Below are positions 50,457-62,716 of a stretch of DNA of 64,000 bases, piece by piece. The notes below the pieces were generated by a model that was not told the DNA's origin, did no database searches, and worked only from the letters and a program-made list of their open reading frames with translations. A program made the translations under genes and the position numbers. The stretch is from Rhodosorus marinus (taxonomy: Eukaryota > Rhodophyta > Stylonematophyceae > Stylonematales > Stylonemataceae). The DNA lies in the NCBI GenBank assembly GCA_029953675.1, contig JAMWBK010000007.1:1798001-1862000 (forward strand), given 5' to 3'. The stretch's first letter is position 1. Every line of letters begins with the position of its first letter.

Positions 50457-51753
50457 ATGGAATTGGAAAAGAATCGGATCGTGTACGGTTCTTCGAACCT
50501 CTGTTTTGTATCGGGTGGAGTGGTGCCCTTGAGGTTGAGATGCTCAAGTGGAAGGCAGGTATCGGCTGGGCGATCGACACGGGTGATTTTTTTTAGCTTT
50601 TCTATAGAGTAAAATCTTGAGGTTCTTGGAGCCAAAGTAGCTTATTTTTTTTTTTTTTGGTTTGGGTTTGTCTTGATCAGCTTGCTGTTGGAAGAAGACG
50701 GTGTAGTGTTCAGTTGAGTGCAGAAACGATTGACGATGAGCAGAGAGATACGGATTCCCGGACAGCAAAGTGGAAGGCTGAGGGCGATTTCGCATTAAAA
50801 GCAGCTTTTGCGAACATCGCTGCTGGGCTGCTTATACCTGCCCTGGCCGCTTCATATCAAGCCGGTGATATGAGTTATGCACCGAGCTGGGATCTGCGTT
50901 TTGGTCCCTGAAAAGAATCTCGCCCTTTGTATGGTCTACGTAGGTTCCCTCGAGGAGTTCATAACTTTGATGAGCACCAGATACGTTTCGCATTATGAAC
51001 TGCTTGCACTTCTGCTAGCGTTCGGAACGGCGCACAGCGGACTTGCCTCCCTTAGGGCCACCGTGACAGAGGTTATTGGAGAGCGATTGTATCGCGTGGG
51101 CTTCGCATTCGTGAGCATACCCTGGGCAGTGCTAAACATTGGGTTCTTCATAGCCCATAGATACGATGGGATGCAGCTCTGGAGGATTCAAGGGGTTCCG
51201 GGAGCACCCGAGGCGGTCTGGATTTCTGCTGCTTTATCCTTCTACTTATTATACCCAGCAACTTTCAATCTGCTTGAGATAGCTGCAGTTCAGAAGCCAA
51301 CTTTCAGGATCTATGAGACCGGAATTATGAGAATCACTCGACATCCGCAGCTCTGGGGTCAGGTGAGAGATGGTTCCCTCATCGTTTGTCCAGCAACCCT
51401 GATCTGATGTGCCAACTCCTCACCCCTAATCTGCCTAGGTCCTTTGGTGTATCTGTCACTCGGCATGGATTGGAACTACAATGCCACTAGTAGCTTCAGC
51501 CGGTCTTCTTGCTCACCATTTCCTAGGTGCGTGGAACGGCGATCGTCGGCTTAGGCTGAAGTACGGTAAGGAGTGGGAGGAATACGCGGAGAGAACGAGT
51601 CTTCTCCCGTTTGAGGCTGTGCTCGACGGTCGACAGAAACTGGATATTCGGGAATTCTTGAAGCCCGCATACATAGGAGTGACAGCATTTATCCTCGGCC
51701 TTTCCAAAGCGCACCCAATCATGCTGCGAGCGAAGGAAATCATTCCTTTCTAG
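50457..51753 (+). CDS. Z-ISO: 15-cis-zeta-carotene isomerase, plastidial (Z-ISO)
   Basis: A plastid membrane enzyme that converts 9,15,9'-tri-cis- to 9,9'-di-cis-zeta-carotene in carotenoid synthesis, using a redox-switched haem b. Exons 50457-50558, 50681-50903, 50944-51362 and 51439-51753, in frame, 352 residues (Arabidopsis 367). The NnrU-type core shows AHSGLASLRATVTEVIGERL, FIAHRYDGMQLWRIQGVPG, YPATFNLLEIAAV, ETGIMRITRHPQLWGQ (with the conserved His of the haem region), and LLAHHFLGAWNGDRRL. The N-terminus (VVPLRLRCSSGRQLAVGRRR) looks like a plastid transit peptide; the first exon is inferred from an in-frame ATG and a good donor. The second intron is only 40 nt. This gene is the clearest sign that the host is photosynthetic. 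Confidence 0.92.
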
Positions 51754-52073
51754 GGCTCTGGGTTGTACATTACACATTAGCGCTGAGTACTTTAGTCCCG
51801 ACCGTGTCGGATTGTGCGTTCTGGCAGTAGCTTGAGCCGGAGTCTTGACATCTTTGCAAAAAAATTAACTTCTTGCCGAGTCCATATAAACAAGAAACTA
51901 GGATTCATGACGTCTACAAATCAACAAAGTTCTATAATACAAGTTCTTGCACTCCCAAGAATGGAAACAGGGTGCCGGATAACCAACCCGGGGGAGATTG
52001 CAACTGACTATGACCCAGTCCAGCGAAGGAAAAACTGTCTGTTCAATAGAGGTCAAAGCTCTTGGACCGAATA

Positions 52074-53012
52074 TCAATGCTTCTTGCGCTGCTTCTTAGC
52101 TTTCTTGCCGAGGGGACCCTCCTTGGGTTCCTGAACCGGTTCGGGTTTTGGGAGAAATATTCTTTCGGCAATCTTGAGAGCCCGTTTCCGTTCGACCTTG
52201 ATTCCTCCGTCATTCGAAACGGGATCAAACTACGAGCAATCGACATGATCGGAGCGGAGAATTGTTTAGCTATTGCACGCCCCATGCTGCGCGGCCGCAG
52301 AGAAAAACTCAAAAACCCTTACCTTTCGTCTTTGAGCGACGGGCTGTGGGTTGTCTGCTTCACTTCCTACCCTCTTGTCAAACCTGCCCACAGATGCTGT
52401 TGATCGCTGAGCTATTTTTGCAGACTTCGCGAGTTGTTTCTGGGGAATCCGCCCCTTCCCGCTGGGTCCTTTTTCGACTTCTACGAGAGATGGTAGAGGC
52501 GCCGCGCCTTTCCTCCGCGATTTCTTCTCATTGGCCTGGCGCTTTTTCTCATTCTTTTCTACAAGATCCTTTACAGCCCGCTTCTTCTTGGTAAACGGAT
52601 TCTCACCATCAGCCAAGTCAGATGTATGTTCCAGAACTGGAACGTCCTTGAGCGATTTCCTGCTTTTATAACCATATCGTGGCTTGAAAGACTGGCTCTC
52701 TTCGTCCCAAACCATCCGGTCCCTCTTCTTTTTCTGAATTCCTTTTTCCTTGGCGAACACTTCCCATTTCGTCGATTCGGAAGCCTTTGGAACCGGTTTC
52801 TCCCTCGGAATCGCCGTCACTCCTTCGGGTAACTTCACGACCCTCATGCCCCCCAGGGAACCATCAACAACGCGTTCAAGCTTGAACAGACGATGGACCA
52901 GAGCCTGCGCTGCAGGAGCTAAATCTTCGCCAGTTGACGTATCAAATACGCACATATTACCCTCATCGAATTCCATGCCGAATTCGGCATCCACCACATC
53001 CGTTGACGTCAT
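52074..53012 (-). CDS. RRS1: Ribosome biogenesis regulatory protein RRS1
   Basis: A nucleolar assembly factor that, with Rpf2, brings the 5S RNP into 60S precursors. Exons 52323-53012 and 52074-52229, in frame, 281 residues. Family signs: FGMEFDEGNMCVFDT at the N-terminus, LPEGVTAIPREKPVPK, KWEVFAKEKGIQKKKRDRMV followed by WDEE, RYGYKS, and STASVGRFDKRV. The C-terminus is lysine-rich (GKKAKKQRKKH), fitting nucleolar localisation. An upstream in-frame ATG-like start near 53069 would add ~19 residues; 53012 gives an N-terminus that aligns better with the family. It ends 320 bp from the convergent Z-ISO gene. Confidence 0.93.
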
Positions 53013-54282
53013 CGCAACAGAAACGACCAATGCTTCGACACGACGGATTATAAACACCAGCGCTGCCAACTGCCTCTATATCAGCAGAGGTCCAAAACCT
53101 TCCTTCAATCCCATTCACAAGTCTCTAGTCATGCGCAGGCCTCCCTCATCAGAGTCTCCTCCAAACCACACCGTCAGACGACTTCACACAGAAATTCTGT
53201 TTTCGGCTTCCAAATGGTATAAGAGAGTTCGCCGTCAACCCGCAGGACCCTGAAAATTCGAATATTTTATTTTGCCAAAAAGTTGTGCACGAATTTGGCG
53301 AATGACACATGATGAAACGGCCGAGGACAAGTTTTCTAGATAATTCTTGCCGGACAGGGCGAGAGGCCAATCTTCCTAGTTAGATGTTTCTTGCTCATCG
53401 GTTTTCAAAGGGAAACTTATCGACCTCGAGACGGGCGAAGGGGAGACAGAGTAGCGGTCCGTCTTTTGGTGGTCTTGGAAACGACCTCGGAACCTCTCAC
53501 CCCTAAAACTTTTCCTACGCTTACTCATAAAATTGCCTTTGCGCTTCTTTTATGAGAAGGTCTTAGGGAATTTTCCCATCTTCCCCGGCAGAGAAAGATT
53601 CTCCAGGCGACATCTCCCTCTCCGCCGAAACCCAGCTCGCTCGCTTAGCCCCTGTCCCACTTGAGGCAAATAACAGAAATCGGGTTTAATATTTCTCTAA
53701 GATGAATAGAGCCGATTTTGTCCCAGCATGAATGTCCCAGTTTCTCTCTGTTGAGCGTGACGAGTATGGCTTCATGGTGAGGAAGACGCAACAACACTTC
53801 AAACCAAACCACTGCATCTATAAAAACGTTTTCAATGCTTATGCTCCTTCCAAGCAGAAGCCGTGCGTTTTGGATTGTGGCCTTCCCGAGCGAAAGGGAT
53901 GAACGTTGTGTAAAGGAGCATTCGCTTTGGGCGTTTTAGGCCTTAGATTCGATATCCTTGTTTGTTCCCAGAGTATGGAGGTATCTCATACTGTCACTGA
54001 GATACGTTTTAGATCATGTCCTTGGCCATGGAATGGTTTGTTGCACTAAACGCTTCACAAAACGACTCCAACACGCGTTTGATACGCCTCAGGGTATCGC
54101 CAGGAGAGCCCTTTAAGCAAACTAATGCCTTCGGGAGCATGGAGGTGCTTTGGGGATGAGTTTTAGAGCCCTCTTCATCGTTTTCGAGGGTTTGAAAGAC
54201 GGTCACAAGGAGGAATAAGGATATATATAGTGCATGTAGAAGGTTATATTCCTTGTATAGGGCTTTTGCAATTGTCAGAAGG
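53013..54282. other. Intergenic region between divergent RRS1 and SRPRA
   Basis: About 1.3 kb with no supported coding frame. TGTCCCA motifs occur at 53653, 53719 and 53733, so the last two are 14 bp apart. A minus-strand 65-codon frame near 54009-54206 is unrecognised. Confidence 0.5.
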
Positions 54283-56841
54283 ATGATTTACCAGTTTTGT
54301 ATCTTCGATCGAGGCGGGATGGTGCTTTGGATGGGCAAGTTTGAGCAGCTGACCAAGGTCTCTGGCTCGCCGATGGATCTTTTGGTACGGTCTGTTCTCC
54401 TGGAGGATCGTGCTGGAGCGACGAATTTTGCTTGTCGCGATTATCTGGTAAGAGTTTTTGATCCAGCACCAACAAGGACTTCGCCCGGCAGAAGAACGGT
54501 TCTCCTCTCTTGGCCTCCTAAAGCTTGGGTTTGGTATTTGTTTTCAATGAATTCAGATGGAGTGGAAATTTGCGAACGAGTACGGCCTCATCTTCGCGGT
54601 TTTGTATTCAAGAATCTACAAAGCACACTATGCCGGTCAGCTTTTGGAGAACGTGAAGACGGAGTTCTTGAGCCAGTACGGCGAGACCATCAAGGGCGGG
54701 AATTATGACAAGGTGAGCTCGGCAGTCATTATTACTTCAAGCTCCAAGCGAGTATGGAGCATTCTACTCCTGCGCTCCCTCAACCGAGTTACAGTGCTAA
54801 TCGATACCTGGCCAATCTTTTGTAATTGTTTTGTTCTTGCAGCTCGACTTGAGTCCTTTCTCGTCGACTTTTAGAATAATCTGGAAGAGGGTTGAGGCAG
54901 CATCCAATGCGAAGCCTCAAGAGGCCACACCAGTCGAGCAGAGGAAAGTAGTCAAGCCCATCACTGAGACACCAGTTCTAGCGAAACCAATTGGAAGAAC
55001 CGATCAGGCGCAGCCCGTAATTGAGAAGAAGGAGCAACCTTTCAGTTTTGGCAACGATGCTCCCACCGCGCCTGACGCACAAGCACCGCGGGCTTCCCAA
55101 AAAATGACCAAAGACGACCTCCTGAAGAAAATAATGGCGAGGAAAAACAAAGGAAAGTCAAACGAGCCCCAGTCCGCGGCTCCAGAGGCTCCAGTGAAAA
55201 GGTACCCAGATCTGGAAAACCCGTTCCTCTGGGACATTGTCAATGTGTGACTCAACCCGACCGTTTATTAGGGAAAAGACCAAACGCCTCCCAAGCGAGA
55301 ACAAGAGCATAACCAAGGCTGCCATGGGCGCGTTAGATCATTCAACCGGAGGTGCGGAAGATGAGGAAGAACAGCAAGTGGAGAGAGTGCGGCAACAGTT
55401 CATGGAGGCCCCAGCGAGCGATTACGATTTGATCCCCGCTGATGAAAGCGAACTGAACGATGATACCGTCGCAGAGTACGTGGGATTACTCATCTCAAGG
55501 GCGTGGTAGATCCGCTTAACGAATTATCACTCCGTGATGGCAGGGTCCAGGACGACTCGAAAGTCATGTCGTTCTTCAAAGGTCTTGCTGGAATCAAGGA
55601 GCTGACCAAGGAGGATCTCGCACCAGCTCTACAGAAACTTCAGGATCAACTAGTAGGCAAGAACGTGGCGGTAAATATTGCGGAGCAGCTGTGCAACTCA
55701 GTGGGGGCCTCATTGGAGGGTATCAAACCTGGTATGATGTGGAAACACCTAGCTATGGCCTGTGCCGTGAATACGAGGCCCTGTTAGTTGTTCTCGAGAA
55801 TGGTTTGTACTAAGTTCCTTTGCTATCCAAACAGGATCTTTCAGCTCAGTGTCTAGGCTCGTGCGGTCAGCAATGACCGATGCCCTCACGAGGCTTCTTA
55901 CCCCCAAACAAAGCATTGATATTCTAAGTCAGGCGAAGTCTGTCAAGAAGAACGAGAAGAGGCCATTTGTGGTTGTGTTCTGCGGAGTCAATGGTGTTGG
56001 CAAGAGTACCTCGTTGGCAAAGGTAGTTTGGCACGCACGTTGAAAAGCGGATAAGGCGAAGTGGGATGACCGTATGCTCATGGCTTAGCATTGCAACCTT
56101 CTTCTTTCGCTCCAAAAGGTATGCTTTTATCTGCAGCAACAAGGACTGGTGGTTCATCTCGCAGCGTGCGATACATTCAGGTCTGGCGCTGTTGAACAGC
56201 TGCGGACGCATGCACGATGTCTGAAGGCGGAGCTTCATGAGCAAGGATACAATAAGGATGCAGCCTCGGTGGCAAAATATGCAATCACTACGGCGGCAAA
56301 GAGCAACGCCGATGTCGTCTTGATAGATACCGCGGGTGGGTTTTACAGCTAGGGGTTACCAGAGATTCTCATCTCGTACTTATGCACTTTCTTGTATGTG
56401 TGATTCAGGCCGAATGCAAGACAATGAACCTCTGATGAGGTCACTCGCCAAGCTCATTTCCGTGAATTCGCCTGACCGTATTTTCTTCGTCGGCGAAGCA
56501 TTGGTGAGCAAATCCACCCACACAAATGAAGGCGATTCGGTCGTGAGCTCTGAGATTGCTCCTAATCGGATTTTTAAAAACTGCAGGTTGGAAACGACGC
56601 TGTCGATCAGCTGACGAAGTTTGATAGTGCAATTTCTACGCTTGCACCTCCGCAAAGTGTCCCGAGACACGTTGACGGCATAATTCTGACTAAATTTGAT
56701 ACAATTGACGACAAAGTCGGCGCGGCGGTCTCCATGGTATATGCCACAGGTCAACCCATCGTGTTCGTCGGCGTGGGCCAAACGTATATGGACCTTAGGA
56801 AAGTCAACTCGAAGGCGCTCGTCAACGCCCTTCTGAAATAA
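54283..56841 (+). CDS. SRPRA: Signal recognition particle receptor subunit alpha (SRPRA, docking protein)
   Basis: An ER-membrane-associated GTPase that docks SRP-ribosome complexes at the translocon. Nine exons: 54283-54447, 54557-54712, 54843-55201, 55272-55475, 55544-55731, 55835-56022, 56119-56335, 56409-56503 and 56587-56841, in frame, 608 residues (human 638). The SRX domain is [19 protein letters not shown] to [10 protein letters not shown] charged linker follows, then the N domain, then the G domain: [16 protein letters not shown] (P-loop), [65 protein letters not shown] (G4) and [14 protein letters not shown]. The third intron is taken as 55202-55271 (70 nt); a 25-nt alternative (55247-55271) also keeps frame. 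Confidence 0.95.
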
Positions 56842-57135
56842 GTGAACTTGTGAGGAGGGACATTTCTCTTTTTGCTTTTCGACCCGGGTGTTCTCCTGAT
56901 GACCTTTCCGATCATAACTTAAAAGCTCGTGGTGCATCTGCACCTTACACACCAGATGATGATTCCAGCAACCGTAAGGTTTTCTGATAAAGCTTGATGG
57001 TATCGAACCACAAAGAGTGCACTCTTGAGCACATCATCGATGAATTTACTGCCGCCTAGCACCACAGAATCGTCCAGCATGAAAGAGTACCTCTTGACCA
57101 GCAAGTGAGAGGGCTACCATGACATCTCTTCAGAT
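56842..57135. other. Convergent intergenic region (3' UTRs)
   Basis: About 290 bp between the stops of SRPRA (+) and the TM9SF gene (-). I see no separate feature. Confidence 0.55.
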
Positions 57136-59259
57136 TTAATCGACTCGTAGGCCGGAAAAAATAACGTTAACAAAGCAAAACGAGGCTAGAAAGCCGATAG
57201 ATCCAATCATGACGGATAAGAGTACAGAAATGACACCCATGTAGCTCATCACGATTATATCGGAAAGAAGATTCATGCCATCCAGCGTCTGATTCATGAA
57301 CAAGTAGAGTAAACTGTACAGGAACACGTAAAGACCGACTGTGCCAGGAGAAAGAAACGCATACCACCACCTAATCAAATTTGGAGAGGAACAAAGCATT
57401 GCGGTTTGTCAAGACAAACGAAAACCGAAGAGTCACTGACATTTAAACTTTTTGTGCTTCCTCTTACCACCTGTGATCTTCATTAATCAGCTTCACGTAA
57501 GTTACAACTATGCTCGTCTCTGCTGAAACCATAAGGACGACGAGGAAGACAAAAAAGAGGAAGCCGAACATGGCATAGATCTCGCTATGCCAGAGCGAAT
57601 TCAGAATGAACAAAAGCTCAACCGACATCACTCCGAACGGCAAGCCACCACTGGCAACGCACAGTGGTTTCCCGAAAAGGAACGACTGCAAAAGTTGAGA
57701 AACCGATCCAGATTCAGACAATGTTTTTTCTCATGAGCCAAAACCAGTAGATGGCCTACTCACCTGGTCAGGAATCTCTCTAGGAATGGAGCTGTAATTA
57801 GAGGTTGGTTCCACCCTCTTTCGATGGCATCCAATTTGAGCTCCAATGTAGCAAAGAGGGACGGATATACAAAACCAGAGAAGAAGAAGAATAAAGAGCG
57901 CTGGCACCGGAGTCCCGCCAATTGAACCAGTGATCCAGAACAAGAGGTTGATAACGAACACCACCGAGAAAACGAATCCAGGCACGATGAACGCTGTTCC
58001 CAACGCTACGTCTCGCATTCTTGCGCCATCCATATATCCATGCACTCTCGCGCTTGTGTATCCTGAAGAAAGCGGGAAATGGGAAAGAATCAGTCGACCC
58101 GTTGGGTTGGGCTGAACAATAGTCTTTCCGGCGGAAGCTTACCCGCCAAGGCGCTAGTGAGGATCCACAGTGTCACCGCAGCCATAGCCAATCGACCTCT
58201 GTATTCAGGAGTTAGGAAGCCCAACAGAGCTATCTGCAGGGTTATAGCCACAATGACCACAAGTTGCACACCTGTACCTGACAACACGCTGAGCAGGACA
58301 TGTTGTCTTGGCGGACGAAAGACGTCCCTCCTCAGAGATTTCCACCCCGTTTCATCAAGATCTGAACCGACGAGGTCAGAATTGACCAAATCCTTCCTCA
58401 GAGTTCGGAGGAGAATGAGCATGATCAAGGTACTGAGGAAGAGGCAGAGCAATGAGGAATTCACGATTGCAATCCACTGGGACTTCTGTCGCCCAGGGTA
58501 GGCTTTCTGCAAAGCGTCCCAACGAGTAACCCACTGCAGATCCGACTCCTTGAACACTACGTCGTACGTAAAGACGACCTCCGTATCGGACTCTCCAGAA
58601 AGTTTCATAGGGCTTTGCTCTTCAATATGGTCGCAGGTGGCTGGCCTTTTCCCCAGCTGTAGTGGACCGTGCTGAACTGAGAACGTGCTAGCCTCGAAGC
58701 CCACAACTCTATAGCCAATATCGTCGGTGAGCTCCGTTGCCGCAACCTTGTGATAGAGGATGGTGAATCTGATGTGGTTGTTGAAGTACAGAACCTCATC
58801 TTGGATCACCCCGAGAGGGTATCCGACGTGGCTTGAGGTCTCGCGTTTTTCCACTACTGGAAGGTTATCCAAGCTGAGCCTCACTCTGTAAGCGTTTTTA
58901 ACCAACCGCGTCAGTTTTGAAATCGCATCCTTGGAGAATGTGCTCGCGCAAAGCACCTCACAAGGGCTATCTCCTAGCATCGTGACCGCGTATCCAGTTG
59001 GTCTCATTCTCTCCCCCATCAGGAGCTGTCCAAGGTTGATCCTTGTTCTGGGATACTTCGCATCGTGATGGCAAAACGGTAGGGCGTAGTAGTCAAAGGG
59101 GATCTTCGTCCTGTCGGATGTTAGCTTATGGGCGAGGATTTCCAAACCGGATCCTTCCGGATACTCATCCGGAGCAACTCCAGGCAGGAGCGATCCATGA
59201 CAGCGCAGCATCCACAACCCCACAACCACCAAAAAACTAGACAACCAGCCGCGAGCCAT
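57136..59259 (-). CDS. Transmembrane 9 superfamily protein (nonaspanin, TM9SF2/4-like)
   Basis: A Golgi/endosome membrane protein of the EMP70 family with one signal peptide, a large lumenal domain and nine membrane spans. Exons 58143-59259, 57764-58062, 57468-57685 and 57136-57370, in frame, 622 residues. Evidence: a signal peptide (WLSSFLVVVGLWMLRCHGS), the lumenal DYYALPFCHHDAKY and LGQLLMGERMRPTGY, DDIGYRVVGFEAS, GYTSARVHGYMDG at the first loop, then PGFVFSVVFVINLLFW, LWFCISVPLCYIGA, ELLFILNSLWHSEIYAMFGF and a terminal GLRVD. Family members usually end in a KxD/E-type Golgi-retention signal; here the Lys position is Arg. Confidence 0.93.
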
Positions 59260-61838
59260 TGCCTCCCGACCAACGATTGACAAAACACAAAAACAGAAAA
59301 CCCCACCAGAAAATAAAACAGCCGAGGTTAAGATCTATTCCGACCTTATCATCATATCCGATCTAACGATCCTCCGAAGCCAGAAAATCCTGCCACCAAA
59401 ACCGAAAGAACAGAACGCCTACCCTTATCCATACCCCCCCTCCCAAAACCACTAAAATCTATGAAACAGACTTCCTTCCTCTCAGATCTCTAATGCATTT
59501 TCCAACACGTCTTCTCCTTCAAATACCAAAAAAAATTCCATTCCTAAATTCCCCCAACAGTCTCCCCCCACCCCCCACCCCCCAATGCCTACCCTACCTT
59601 TCCCAACGTCTCCTCCCCACTCTCTCCCTCCCAACCCCAAACCCCAAACTACCAAATAAAAGTACAATCTGCAGACACCCAGTTGTCATAGATCGTCCGA
59701 TATTGGTTATCGGACGCGTCCCATAAATTTTTTTCTTGGATAGAATATTGAAAAACAAAACTAAATTCCATTGTGAAAAGTTGAAATTATTGAAAAACAC
59801 CAGTCTGATTTCTAGTCTGATAAAATGTCTAATATCACTCAATCAACGATTGTCTAATAATCAATCATCTCCGTCAAACGATATTGAATTAGGATTACTT
59901 CTCGAGGTGACAAGCTGTCCCTCTCAAATATTGAATCATGATTACTTTTGATTACCAGGGTCTGTTTGTTGTACACAATCTTTTGTTGGCGTTGTTGAGG
60001 ATTGTACAGTGGATGCTCGTAGAGTTGTGTCTAGCCGTCGCGGGGTGCCAACTGGCTCTAGAACACGTGCGTGGACTCAACGCTCTCTTGCTGCCATGCG
60101 ACTCGGTACCTTCCCTGCAGCTTCCCGTCGTAGGGGTGCCGCTGCGAATGGTATGCGGAGGCGCAAGGAGTCAGTGTCCGTCGGAGGCGCGGCGCAAACC
60201 AACGCTGAGGTTTTTTTGGTTGTTTTTTTTGCAGTCTGCGCTCGCTTATCGGTTTGTTTTTACTTTCTCTAGAGGTCTTTTGGATTCATAGATAGCGCTG
60301 GGGATGCATGGTTGCGGGAATGTTGCCGCGACCTCGCCGATGCTCTTTCCCGACTGTATGCTTCCTTGAGTCTGACTCCCCGTGCTGTAAATGCTGCCCT
60401 AGTTTTGGAGGCGCGCTCTCTACGTCGTTGGTAGAGTACCTCATTCGGGGACCATAGCCTCTGATTAAACCGATGATCCAATGGGGTTTTCAGAATGCTC
60501 AAACAGGGAGGGGAAGGATATCGCAGCAAAGTGTGAACTAACAGTAGTCGTTAACGTCCATCGAAGAAGAAGATTGAGGTTCAATCAATATTCGTTATTG
60601 ATTGAAGAATATCGTATCGGACCCAAATCGGTCGTTAACGGACTGTTACCGGACAAACTAATTGTTTTCCCTTTTTATTCTTGTCAGATAAATTTGTATC
60701 GGACGCGAACCGGAAGCCAAATCAGCTAATCATTGCCTAGTCGCAGGTCTAATAATCATTAATCGGACCGTCTGATATTTATCGGACAGTATTGGCTTAT
60801 ATCGGACGGAAAGGCTCGAGTATGTCCCTTTCGTATCAGAGTATCCCGTCAATATAGCCATTTGGAAATCAAGCACCTCGATACGTACAAAACCTAACAA
60901 TTTTCAAAACACTTAATATTTCAACTATAATCATGAAACAATTGCCCAATCTAGTAACTTATGGGTGTCTAATCAATCCAAGTTGAGTATAATGACTGAG
61001 GTTGCCTGTTAGATATGTTTTTATTGTATACGTTAACGATAAATGACCGTTCTTGGTTTGAAATGATTAGTTTTGTCATTAGTGTAGATATATAGAGTGT
61101 ATATACGGTTTGGGGGTTTGCTTTCGGAATGGACACGACTTGGTTGAGGATGAGAGGGACGTGTGCGGAAGGCTGGATGGGGTTGAATGATGCTTTTATA
61201 AGCGAATTCTGTATTAGATTACTGTGCTTTGATGATTTAGATAGTCTCAGGAACTGTCTGTTGTGGAACCTACCCTCTCCGGCGCGACCCCTTTTGGGTG
61301 GGGTGGCATTGTGGAAAGGGCTGACTTGATCAGGATCTGTGGAATAATGCGTGCGACTGGATGACGCTTTGCGAGGAATTGTTACGTTAGATAGTCATAT
61401 TTGTATTTTTTAGACAGTCTCACGTGGGTTTGCTGGAAACGTCCACCACCCCTTCCGCTCCCATTCCATCCTCTCAATCGGATGGGGAAGGTGGCCCGTG
61501 AGGAAGAAAAGGTTATCTGGAGGACGGTGTGGAAGACTGTATCTTTGATAATGACTTGTGAGCAATGGTTCAACTATAATGTTCCACATATATATAGTTT
61601 TGGCAGTCTCACGAATCGTATGCAGTGGAATCTTCCTTCCCACCTTCGATAATCGCCTTTGATCGCTTTTTGATCAAGACCGCTGGCAGGGTTGGGCCGG
61701 CTTTGAATGGGGGGAGGGGGAATGAGGTGTGATTGAGATGAGCGTGAGCTGGCGACTTTGAGGTTGATGTTCTTGAAATAAATACATGTATATGTACATG
61801 TGTATGGCTGTTGTCTGTTCAAACTAATTATACACAGT
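59260..61838. other. Intergenic region with TATCGGAC-rich element
   Basis: About 2.6 kb between the divergent TM9SF and SPCS2 genes. It is pyrimidine/C-rich next to TM9SF (59420-59650) and AT-rich elsewhere. It contains a hairpin at 59694-59716, an arginine-rich open region at about 59955-60440, and a cluster of TATCGGAC-type words at about 60610-60812. No recognised gene. Confidence 0.45.
59694..59716. repeat. Perfect inverted repeat CGTCCGATA / TATCGGACG
   Basis: A 9-bp perfect inverted repeat with spacer TTGGT. Words of the same type, (T)ATCGGAC, recur near 60609, 60696, 60755, 60780 and 60800, and the string TATTGG-T/C-TTAT(AT)CGGACG appears at both sides of a ~1.1 kb segment. This could mark the ends of a decayed mobile element. 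Confidence 0.6.
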
Positions 61839-62587
61839 ATGGCTGGTAATCACGAGGAGGGCAAGGAGCAAATGACGGTTGACAAACTTGTGCTCCACGA
61901 CACGCAGTTTATTAAGAAGCATTTGGATGATTTCATGATGAGGGTACTTGTCACTAAATAGAAATATGTGTCATCCTGACTTTGGGCGCTTGTTTGCTCC
62001 TCACAAAGCTTCCCTGTATCTGTGAATCCGTGATCTAAACAGGTGCTGAAGAGTGAGGGCTACGAAGAATCAAACCTGCTCGTGCTTTCGAATTTCATCG
62101 TCACTTCGATTGCTGTGGCGGCCGCAGTGTGTTCTCACTTCGTTCTCAAGGATTTCAAGACACAACAGCCTCTGATGATATTGTGCATCGCTGTATGGAT
62201 GGCTTGTTCCGTAATCCTCACCATGACGGAGAGAATGTACGGAGCAAACTTCTCGGGAGCTACCTACATAGGGTTTTCCGATCCGAAGCGCATCGGACCT
62301 GCACTACCATTCAAGTTTATCTGTGCAACAAGTACCCTGCCGAAGTAGGTGGCTGCGAATCCCGTCTTGAAAATATTCGAAAATGCTGAAGGGTGTTGCC
62401 CGTTCTTTGCAGGTATTCACAGGATTACACCCTGAAAATGACACCATCAAGAAGCCGCAAGCCGCTGGTGGAGCGGACGTTGCACTACAATGACTATTAT
62501 ACGAGTGACGGGCAATTTTTGAAGGAAAAGTTTGAAAGTCAGGTCAAGAAGACCATACGGGAGTTGACCTCTGCGAAAACCAAATAG
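61839..62587 (+). CDS. SPCS2: Signal peptidase complex subunit 2 (SPCS2/SPC25)
   Basis: A non-catalytic ER-membrane subunit of the signal peptidase complex. Exons 61839-61943, 62043-62344 and 62413-62587, in frame, 193 residues (family 180-226). Signs: DDFMMRVLKSEGYEESNLL near the N-terminus, two adjacent membrane segments (FIVTSIAVAAAVCSHFV and PLMILCIAVWMACSVILTM), and a cytosolic domain with YTLKMTPSRSRKPLVERTLH and YYTSDGQFLKEKFESQVKKT. It shares the secretory pathway with SRPRA, 5 kb away, but there is no sign they are co-regulated. Confidence 0.93.
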
Positions 62588-62716
62588 GATATTAAAGCAC
62601 TTCTCTGATACCCGTTCCCTCTGCCAGTAACTCGTAAGTCGCATTCGATCAATAAGGTAAATTAATTTTTTATCCCATATCCAAGGGTTGATCTCGTGTC
62701 TCAGCAAGGGCAAAGT

